Below are positions 7,035-12,272 of a stretch of DNA of 12,272 nucleotides, piece by piece; the first letter of the stretch is position 1; each line of letters begins with the position of its first letter. The position numbers were made by a program, and so were the translations under genes. This DNA comes from Holophaga sp. (lineage in GTDB: Bacteria > Acidobacteriota > Holophagae > Holophagales > Holophagaceae): contig JAUYES010000295.1 in the NCBI GenBank assembly GCA_030691225.1, positions 1 to 12,272 of the forward strand, written 5' to 3'. The notes beneath the pieces are model-generated. The model was not told the DNA's origin, searched no databases, and saw nothing but the letters and a program-made list of their open reading frames with translations.

Positions 7035-9986
7035 TCAGTCGGCCTGGATATCCTCAGTCCGTTTCAGCAATGCGGCCGCTTCGGCTTTTCTGCCCGTTCG
7101 CAAGTAGATCCCCGCCAGGTTGTTAAGGGTATTGACAAGCGAGGGATGAATCAGGCCCAAGGCCTTTTCACGGATGGAAAGGGTGCGCACATAGAAGGAT
7201 TCCGCCTTACCAAACTGGTTCTGATCTTCGTATATCACCGCAAGGTTGTACAGGCTGTATGCAACATCGGGATGCTCCGGCCCCAGAGCCTTTTCGCGAA
7301 TGGCCAAGGCACGCAAATGGAACGCCTCAGCCTCGGCATTCCGGCCCATTTCGTGGTATTGCACTGCGAGGTTGTTCACGCTGAAGGCCGTTATGTGATG
7401 TTCCGGTCCTAGGGTCTTTTCGTGGATCGCAAGAACACGCAGGTAAAGCCGTTCGGCCTTGGAACTTTGCTTCAGGTCCTTGTAGACCGAGGCAAGGTTG
7501 TTTAGGCTCTCGGCAACGGCAGGATGCTCCGATCCGAGCGCTCTCTCCCGGATCGTTAATGCACGAATATGGAACGACTCGGCTTTCCTATATTGACCCT
7601 CATTGTCATAGAGAATCGCAAGGAGGTTCAGACTCTGCGCCACATCGGGGTGATCCGGGCCAAGCGCCTTCTCTCGGATGGCCAAAGCGCGCAGACAGAA
7701 AGACTCTGCCTTGGCGCTTTGCCCCAATTCTTTATATACAGTGGCTAGGTTATATAAGCTCAGCGCCAGATCTGAATGCTCAGGCCCAAGCGCCTTCTCT
7801 CGGATCGCGAGGGCACGCAGGTGGCTGGTTTCGGCCTCAGTAAACCGCCCTTCACGGGAATAATTGACACCAAGACTGTTCGAAATCATGGCCACGTCGG
7901 GATGTTCGGTACCAAGAGTCTTCTCCATTGCCACAAGAGCACGCGCATGGAACGATTCAGCCTCGGCAAATCGCCCCAGCTTGCTGTAGGTGGACCCAAG
8001 ATGGTTCAGGTTGAAGGCGGTGGTGGGGTGTTCCGGTCCTAGTGTCTTTTTGTGGATCGCAAGAGCACGCAGAAAGATAGGTTCGGCTTTTGCGTATTGA
8101 CCCAATCTTGAAAACAAGGAGCCAAGGTTCATCAAGGTCAAGGCCACCTGAGAATCCTCTGGGCCAAAAACCTTTTCTTGAATGGCCAGAGCCCGAACAT
8201 AGTACGGCTCTGCCTCAGCGAACCGGCCTTGGTTGCTGTAGAGCACGGCCAAGTTGCCCAGGATGATAGCGACTTCCGAGTGTTCAGCGCCGAAGAGCTT
8301 CTCTTTGATCGCCAAGGACTGAAGGTAAAACGATTCCGCCTTCGCATATTGGGCTTGAAGATAGTAGATGAGGCCAAGTTCATTCATTGCAGTTGCCGCG
8401 TTACGGCTTTCAGGCCCAGAAATCTTTTCGTAGATTGCCAGCAACCGCGAATGCAGGTGTTCAGACTCCAGGTAGTTGCCTCTGATTCGGCATACCGAGG
8501 CCAAGCTATAGAGACTGGAAGCCACATCAGGATGATCTGGACCGAGGTTCTTTTCACGAATCGCCAGCACGCGCCTTAAAAGCAACTCCGCTTCGGCATA
8601 CCGCCCTTCTCGCTCCGCTAGGTACGCCAGATCCGTTAGATTTCGAACAACTTTGGGATGTTCCATGCCGAAAGCTTTTTCACGAATCGCAAGTGACCGC
8701 TCGTAGAGTGCCTTGGCCCTGGAGTCTTGCTTTAGACCTTCATAGACATTGCCAAGGACAACGAGAGAGGACGCCACATCAATTTGCTCTGAAGCAGCCA
8801 TTTTTTCGCGAATGGCAAGGGATCGCTGGGCAAGAGGTTCTGCCTTGGCGAATTGGCCTTGCTGGTTGCAGCACACCGCAAGGTTGCTGAGACTTGACGC
8901 CACGTCCGGGTGATCGGGACCCAGGGCCTTTTCGCGGATTGCCAGGGCACCCTGATAGAGCGGTTCTGCCTTGGCATATTGGCCCTGTTGGTAGTAGCAG
9001 ATAGCGAGATTACGAAGACTTGATGCCACATCCGGGTGCCCAGCTCCCAGAACTTTTTCGCGGATGGCTAGTGCACGCTGATAGAGCGGCTCGGCCTTGG
9101 CGTAGTGTTTCGATTTGTTGTGAAGCACTGCAAGACCGTTCAAACAGGTTGCAACATCGGGGTGTTCCGTTCCTAAGGTCTTTTCCTGGATGGCCAAGGC
9201 GCGCAGGTAAAGGGGCTCCGCCAGGGCATATTCGTTCTTCCCGTTGTAGTAGGCAGCGAGGTTCCGCAGCCCAGCGGCAAACTCAGGGCGCTGCCCCCCG
9301 AAGGCTCGCCAACGGATCTTCAAGGCTCGCTTCCAGAGCGACAAGGTTGGCGTTTTCGCCTCCTGGGCTTCCCAAATCGTGGCCTGTGTCTCCAGACTGA
9401 CGGCCACCGAAACATGCCTCGGTCCCAGCGCAACTTCCCGAATCTGCAAGGCTCGCTGGCAGAGATTTTCGGCCTCGGAATAGCGAGCCTGGTTCAAGCG
9501 GATTTTCGCGAGCGTATCCAGACTTTGAGCCACGTCAGGATGGTGCGCACCGAGAGTTCTTTCTCGGATAGCCAGGGAGCGCAAACAGAATGGCTCGGCC
9601 TGGCCGAATTGCCCCCGCGCCACCTGGATCTCCGCGAGCTTGTTCAAGTTCTGGGCCACGGCAGGATCGTCGGAAGCGAAGCTCTTTTCCTGAATGGTGA
9701 GGGAACTGCGGCAAAGCGATTCGGCCAAGGCGTAATCGCCTCGGGCCTGGGCTAAATTGACCAGCAGGTTCTGAACCCTGGCCACGGCAGGATGCGCCGA
9801 GCCTTTCACTCGGCGAACAAGGACTAGCGCCTCATGGGCAATTGCTTCAGCGCGCCTCTCCTTGCCCTGCCAATGGAAGGTCCAGGCCTTTCGGGTGAGG
9901 GCCTTCCAATCTTCGGTTTGACCAGGCGAGGTCGTTCCGGTCACCAGCAGGAGCAATAGCAGGGCGAATGAAGCCGAATGTTGCAT
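7035..9986 (-). CDS. Large exported protein of about 22 kinesin-light-chain-type TPR units
   Basis: 983 residues. The N-terminus MQHSASFALLLLLLVTGT is a signal peptide, so the protein is likely periplasmic, surface-attached or secreted. From about residue 40 to the C-terminus it consists of 42-residue repeats of TPR_10/TPR_12 (kinesin light chain) type. I count about 22 linker motifs of the form ALAIREKALGPEHPDVA, each followed by helix pairs such as SLYNLAVIYEDQNQF and KAESFYVRAL. The third and fourth linkers (residues about 170-240) are the most diverged. No enzymatic, kinase, protease, CHAT or anchoring domain is present, so it is most likely a protein-binding scaffold. It has a good ribosome binding site (AAGGAAGGA before the ATG). 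It is monocistronic, with a divergent or empty upstream region and the MFS gene convergent downstream. Function unknown. Confidence 0.9.
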   Translation of the reverse strand: MQHSASFALLLLLLVTGTTSPGQTEDWKALTRKAWTFHWQGKERRAEAIAHEALVLVRRVKGSAHPAVARVQNLLVNLAQARGDYALAESLCRSSLTIQEKSFASDDPAVAQNLNKLAEIQVARGQFGQAEPFCLRSLAIRERTLGAHHPDVAQSLDTLAKIRLNQARYSEAENLCQRALQIREVALGPRHVSVAVSLETQATIWEAQEAKTPTLSLWKRALKIRWRAFGGQRPEFAAGLRNLAAYYNGKNEYALAEPLYLRALAIQEKTLGTEHPDVATCLNGLAVLHNKSKHYAKAEPLYQRALAIREKVLGAGHPDVASSLRNLAICYYQQGQYAKAEPLYQGALAIREKALGPDHPDVASSLSNLAVCCNQQGQFAKAEPLAQRSLAIREKMAASEQIDVASSLVVLGNVYEGLKQDSRAKALYERSLAIREKAFGMEHPKVVRNLTDLAYLAEREGRYAEAELLLRRVLAIREKNLGPDHPDVASSLYSLASVCRIRGNYLESEHLHSRLLAIYEKISGPESRNAATAMNELGLIYYLQAQYAKAESFYLQSLAIKEKLFGAEHSEVAIILGNLAVLYSNQGRFAEAEPYYVRALAIQEKVFGPEDSQVALTLMNLGSLFSRLGQYAKAEPIFLRALAIHKKTLGPEHPTTAFNLNHLGSTYSKLGRFAEAESFHARALVAMEKTLGTEHPDVAMISNSLGVNYSREGRFTEAETSHLRALAIREKALGPEHSDLALSLYNLATVYKELGQSAKAESFCLRALAIREKALGPDHPDVAQSLNLLAILYDNEGQYRKAESFHIRALTIRERALGSEHPAVAESLNNLASVYKDLKQSSKAERLYLRVLAIHEKTLGPEHHITAFSVNNLAVQYHEMGRNAEAEAFHLRALAIREKALGPEHPDVAYSLYNLAVIYEDQNQFGKAESFYVRTLSIREKALGLIHPSLVNTLNNLAGIYLRTGRKAEAAALLKRTEDIQAD
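7050..9860 (-). repeat. Tandem ~126-bp coding repeats (TPR array)
   Basis: The DNA of the TPR gene shows a recurring 126-bp period, visible as repeated versions of a segment reading (minus strand) GCCATTCGCGAAAAGGC and variants. Copies differ considerably, so the array is old with possible later exchange between units. It is coding, not a CRISPR or intergenic satellite. Confidence 0.75.
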
Positions 9987-10043
9987 TCCATTTCCTTCCT
10001 TGGACCTTCCGAATCGCCCAGGAAGGCATCTAATAATCCTACG

Positions 10044-10259
10044 TCAGCACGCCCGGGGGATCGCATGAAGACCCAAAACTGGGTTGTAGCAATACAGGTA
10101 GGACACACCATTCCGGTGGAGGCAGATGATTTCATGCCCGCCACAGGCCGGTAACCACCAATCAAGTTGCTCCTCCTGGGCGATCGTTATCAATGCGGAG
10201 ATCAATTGCACCGGAAGTTCGCCCGCCTGGATCACTTTCACAACCAGTATAGGATCCAT
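10044..10259 (-). CDS. Possible small protein, unknown function
   Basis: 71 codons from ATG 10259 to TGA 10044, upstream of and on the same strand as the TPR gene (57 bp gap). The amino acid make-up is protein-like, with a hydrophobic-helical start (PILVVKVIQAG, VQLISALITIAQEE) and a Trp/Cys/His-containing second half (DWWLPACGGHEIICLH, YLYCYNPVLGLHAIP). GTGGA seven bases upstream is a weak ribosome binding site. There is no recognisable family. It may be a real small gene, a remnant of a longer one, or chance; nothing else occupies this interval convincingly. Confidence 0.35.
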   Translation of the reverse strand: MDPILVVKVIQAGELPVQLISALITIAQEEQLDWWLPACGGHEIICLHRNGVSYLYCYNPVLGLHAIPRAC

Positions 10260-10264
10260 GCAAA

Positions 10265-10493
10265 ATCCACGGAAGTGCTAGGCCCAAAGAGGATAGCACG
10301 GAGATCACCAAAGAACGACGCGGCGATGACGGTGGCACGGTGCAGAAACGGTTCTTTTGCCCAAAGGTTCGTGGACAGCGACAGTAAGATCCTGCTCTAA
10401 ACCCGTGATCACATGGACTCGATTCGTGAACTGGTAGACATGAGCCAGACCGTACGGGCCCGGTATGACTACGACCACTACGGCAATGTCACG
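10265..10493 (+). pseudogene. Broken RHS/YD-repeat protein core fragment
   Basis: Two adjacent frames give consecutive pieces of the RHS core. In one frame, from about 10289, DSTEITKERRGDDGGTVQKR then FF matches the segment normally read as TEICEER...G.TVxKRFF. The match then moves to another frame at about 10350-10358 as AQRFVDSDSKILL, meets an in-frame TAA at 10398-10400, and continues TRDHMDSIRELVDMS and VRARYDYDHYGNVT. The family motif is YTRDHLGSIREL...ARYDYDPYG. So at least one frameshift and one stop break it, and the rest of a normal RHS gene (over 1000 codons) is absent. RHS proteins are large secreted or cell-surface YD-repeat shells that carry variable toxic C-termini. Homology ends at 10493, exactly where a repeated 12-mer begins. 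Confidence 0.75.
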
Positions 10494-10504
10494 GCGTGTC
10501 GGAT
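10493..10504 (+). repeat. 12-mer repeat, copy A
   Basis: GGCGTGTCGGAT occurs here and again at 10709-10720, both times on the plus strand. Copy A starts at the last base of the RHS homology. Confidence 0.6.
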
Positions 10505-10579
10505 ATTGACGCGGCACGTCCTGTGCCGCGCACTTCGTGCCGTCGCTTCGCGCCGGTCGTCCTCCGCTCCTGCTCCGGA

Positions 10580-10629
10580 CTCATGGCTCCGCAAGGGCCC
10601 GCTAGCGATCTAGTTCGCCTGCGATGACG
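10580..10629 (-). repeat. 50-bp direct repeat, copy 1 (displaced nuoD tail)
   Basis: Matches 10722-10771 at 48 of 50 positions. On the minus strand it reads VIAGELDR then TAG, the same last eight residues and stop as nuoD, with only a synonymous change (GCA for GCC) in that part. It lies 142 bp beyond the real copy in non-coding sequence. Confidence 0.9.
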
Positions 10630-10708
10630 CTGACGCAGGCCTATGCGGCCTGCGCCCTTCGGGCGGAATGTCCCTGCGGGCCATTCCGTCGCATTCCTCC
10701 ACGCCGTT

Positions 10709-10720
10709 GGCGTGTCGGAT
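10709..10720 (+). repeat. 12-mer repeat, copy B
   Basis: Second copy of GGCGTGTCGGAT (first at 10493-10504). It forms one arm of the CACGCC/GGCGTG hairpin and lies immediately before copy 2 of the 50-bp repeat. Confidence 0.6.
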
Positions 10721-10721
10721 G

Positions 10722-10771
10722 CTCATGGCTCCGGAAGGGCCCGCTAGCGATCTAGTTCGCCGGCGATGACG
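10722..10771 (-). repeat. 50-bp direct repeat, copy 2 (overlaps nuoD 3' end)
   Basis: Spans the last nine codons and stop of nuoD plus 22 bp beyond. It is bounded by an 11-bp direct repeat, TCATGGCTCCG, at 10723-10733 and 10773-10783, which also occurs in copy 1 at 10581-10591. Confidence 0.9.
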
Positions 10772-11952
10772 TTCATGGCTCCGAGGATGGCTACGGCGTC
10801 GGCGATCAGGGTGCCTTTTACTTGGTCGTTGAAGCTGTTGAAGATGGGGTAGCAGGGCGGGCGCACGTGGATGCGGTAGGGGCTCTTACCACCGTCACTC
10901 ACGATGTAATAACCCAATTCACCATTGGCGGCCTCGGTGGCACTGTAGACCTCGCCCACGGGCGTATCCATGCCATGCATCACCAGTTTGAAATGGTGGA
11001 TGAGGCTTTCCATGCGGGTGTAAACCTTTTCCTTGGGCGGCAGAGCGATCTTGTAGTCATCCACAATGATCGGCCCAGGGCCAAGCTCCCTGAGCTTTTG
11101 CACACATTGTTCGACGATGCGAAGGCTTTGCCGCATTTCTTCGGTGCGTACCAAGTAGCGGTCGTATACGTCGCCACAGGTGCCGATCGGGATATCAAAA
11201 TCGTAGGTTTCGTAGCCCAGGTAGGGTTGGCCTTTTCGTAAATCTTGGGCCACACCTGCGGCGCGCAGACAGGGGCCGGTGTAGCCCCAAGTGATGGCAT
11301 CCTCGGGCAAAATTTTGCCAACACCTTTGGTGCGGTCGTGCCAAATGGGATTGCGGGTGAGTAGCTTTTCCATCTCATCGATGGTGCGCGGCATGCTGTC
11401 CAGGAATTGATCCAGTAGGGGCAAGAAAGCCTCAGGCAAGTCCCGCATCAGGCCGCCGATGCGCGTAAAGCTGGTATGCAAGCGCTGGCCTGCGGCCATT
11501 TCGAAGAGATCGTAGATGGTCTCGCGCTCCTTGAAGAGATAAAGGAAGGCCGTAAAGGCACCGATATCGACGGCGTTGATGCCTACGCACACGATGTGAT
11601 CGCCAATGCGGGCTAGTTCGGACACCAGCACGCGGATGACCTGGCTGCGGGGCGGATCCTGAATGCCTAGGAGTTTTTCGACGGCCAGGGTGTAGCCAAC
11701 GTTATTCATGATGGAACTGCAGTAGTTCAGGCGATCAGTGAGTGGAATGAACTGGTGGTAGCTGAGATTTTCGCCCAGCTTCTCAACGCCGCGGTGGAGA
11801 TAGCCGATCTCAGGTGTGGCCTTGGCGACAAACTCGCCTTCGAGATCCAGGATGATACGCAGGGTTCCGTGAGTGGACGGGTGGGATGGACCCAGGTTGA
11901 CGATCATGTGATCGCCGTCGCGCTGAAGGGTGGTGGGGTTCGTGGGATTCAT
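10744..11952 (-). CDS. nuoD: NADH-quinone oxidoreductase subunit D (quinone-site subunit)
   Basis: 402 residues from the ATG at 11952. NuoD is the 49-kDa-type subunit at the base of the peripheral arm and, with NuoB, forms the quinone-reduction site. The N-terminal motif NLGPSHPSTHGTLR holds H28, and RLNYCSS holds Y77. Their 49-residue spacing equals that of the quinone-interacting His and Tyr of the Thermus homologue. Later motifs include YLHRGVEKLGEN, ELARIGDHI, DFDIPIGTCGDVYDRY and the C-terminal AILGAMNVIAGELDR. GAGGTGGCT before the ATG is a good ribosome binding site that overlaps the nuoC stop; the open frame extends to 12030, but that part overlaps nuoC. nuoE does not follow. Its last codons lie in a 50-bp duplicated segment. 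Confidence 0.96.
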   Translation of the reverse strand: MNPTNPTTLQRDGDHMIVNLGPSHPSTHGTLRIILDLEGEFVAKATPEIGYLHRGVEKLGENLSYHQFIPLTDRLNYCSSIMNNVGYTLAVEKLLGIQDPPRSQVIRVLVSELARIGDHIVCVGINAVDIGAFTAFLYLFKERETIYDLFEMAAGQRLHTSFTRIGGLMRDLPEAFLPLLDQFLDSMPRTIDEMEKLLTRNPIWHDRTKGVGKILPEDAITWGYTGPCLRAAGVAQDLRKGQPYLGYETYDFDIPIGTCGDVYDRYLVRTEEMRQSLRIVEQCVQKLRELGPGPIIVDDYKIALPPKEKVYTRMESLIHHFKLVMHGMDTPVGEVYSATEAANGELGYYIVSDGGKSPYRIHVRPPCYPIFNSFNDQVKGTLIADAVAILGAMNVIAGELDR

Positions 11953-11959
11953 AGCCACC

Positions 11960-12272
11960 TCAGACCTGCAGGCTCTTGGCATCACCTGCGTACGAGGCGC
12001 CCGTGTCATTGCAAAACACATCGCCGCCATCCATCGGGAAATCTTTCCGCAAAGGATGGCCCGGGAAGTCTTCCCACATGAGTAAGCGCTTCAAGTCTGG
12101 GTGCCCATCGAAGGAAAGTCCGAACATATCGTGCACCTCCCGCTCATTCCAATCAGCACACTTAAAGCGGCTGGTAAGACTAGGCACGGCGTCGCCATCA
12201 TTCACGCGAACCTTCACCCTCAATCGGTCCTGGTTGTTAAGGTTCAGAAAGTGATAGACCACGTCGAAACGC
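11960..12272 (-). CDS. nuoC: NADH-quinone oxidoreductase subunit C (C-terminal part)
   Basis: The frame is open to the right edge, so the N-terminus is outside the window; the GTG at 12262 is internal, since RFDV precedes VYHFLNL in frame. The 30-kDa subunit signature is present: EREVHDMFGLSFDGHPDLKR followed by RLLMWEDFPGHPLRKDFP. NuoC packs against NuoD in the peripheral arm of complex I and binds no cofactor. The tail after KDFP is about 24 residues long, ending DAKSLQV. A 7-bp gap separates it from nuoD, so the two are in one operon. Confidence 0.95.
   Translation of the reverse strand, partial: RFDVVYHFLNLNNQDRLRVKVRVNDGDAVPSLTSRFKCADWNEREVHDMFGLSFDGHPDLKRLLMWEDFPGHPLRKDFPMDGGDVFCNDTGASYAGDAKSLQV

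Larger units (their letters stand above)
10494..10743. repeat. Palindrome-rich junction block
   Basis: About 250 bp without a credible gene but packed with short perfect or near-perfect hairpins: 10510-10530 (CGCGGCAC, 5-base loop), 10530-10540 (GCAC, TTC loop), 10634-10654 (CGCAGGC, 7-base loop), 10653-10665 (CGCCC, TTC loop), 10665-10687 (GGAATG-x-CCC, one mismatch) and 10700-10714 (CACGCC, GTT loop). Several share a TTC loop. Similar GC-rich REP-like palindromes are often seen downstream of RHS genes. The block lies between the RHS fragment and the nuoD stop, and contains the first copy of the 50-bp nuoD-tail repeat. Confidence 0.7.

Noticed and set aside
6496..7107. 203-codon plus-strand frame spanning the MFS end and the TPR end
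   Set aside because: Begins inside the MFS gene in another frame, has no family likeness and crosses the convergent spacer.
7050..9860. Regular repeats that could suggest a CRISPR array or satellite
   Set aside because: The period is about 126 bp, the copies are diverged and in frame, and they encode TPR helices.
7035..9986. TPR protein as an NLR-like or CHAT-linked defence gene
   Set aside because: It has a signal peptide and no NTPase, protease or nuclease domain, and no partner effector gene lies nearby.
10265..10743. Complete insertion sequence or integrase-bearing element
   Set aside because: No transposase, integrase or recombinase is encoded; only repeats and an RHS fragment are present.
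1..12272. tRNA, rRNA or riboswitch
   Set aside because: No cloverleaf, rRNA-like or known riboswitch-like conserved stretch was recognised in any intergenic gap.

Overview
The window is a bacterial chromosomal segment, moderately GC-rich by eye. It carries exported proteins with Sec-type signal peptides, a YceI-family periplasmic protein and a proton-pumping NADH dehydrogenase (complex I, nuo). This fits an aerobic or facultatively respiring diderm. The TPR and RHS styles occur in Acidobacteriota, Verrucomicrobiota and Planctomycetota among others; I cannot assign the phylum from sequence alone.

Layout, left to right. (1) 1-1431, minus strand: a DMT/EamA-family membrane transporter followed, one base after its stop, by an exported protein of unknown function that begins with GTG and runs off the left edge. 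(2) 1562-2056, plus strand: a small secreted lipocalin-like protein, divergent from the transporter and ending exactly where nuoF ends (convergent stops, no spacer). (3) 2057-3999, minus: nuoE-nuoF, the NADH-oxidising part of complex I, joined by a TGATG overlap. (4) 4097-4948, minus: a YceI-family protein and a dual-CDGSH iron-sulfur protein, probably one transcript. (5) 5071-6769, plus: a MarR-family regulator and an MFS exporter, translationally close and divergent from yceI. (6) 7035-9986, minus: a very large exported protein made almost only of about 22 kinesin-light-chain-type TPR units. (7) 10044-10743: a small possible ORF, a broken RHS/YD-repeat fragment, and a dense block of short palindromes containing a duplicated copy of the nuoD 3' end. 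(8) 10744-12272, minus: complete nuoD and the 3' part of nuoC.

The main structural observation is that the usually contiguous nuoC-D-E-F order is interrupted. nuoD ends at 10744 and nuoE starts at 3999, with about 6.7 kb of unrelated genes between, and no nuoG follows nuoF. The nuoD-side junction carries an RHS pseudogene, hairpin repeats and a 50-bp near-identical direct repeat that includes the last codons and stop of nuoD. This looks like a rearrangement or insertion scar inside a respiratory operon. I found no convincing new defence, CRISPR or mobile system; the notable signals are the split operon, its repeat-rich junction and the all-TPR exported protein.
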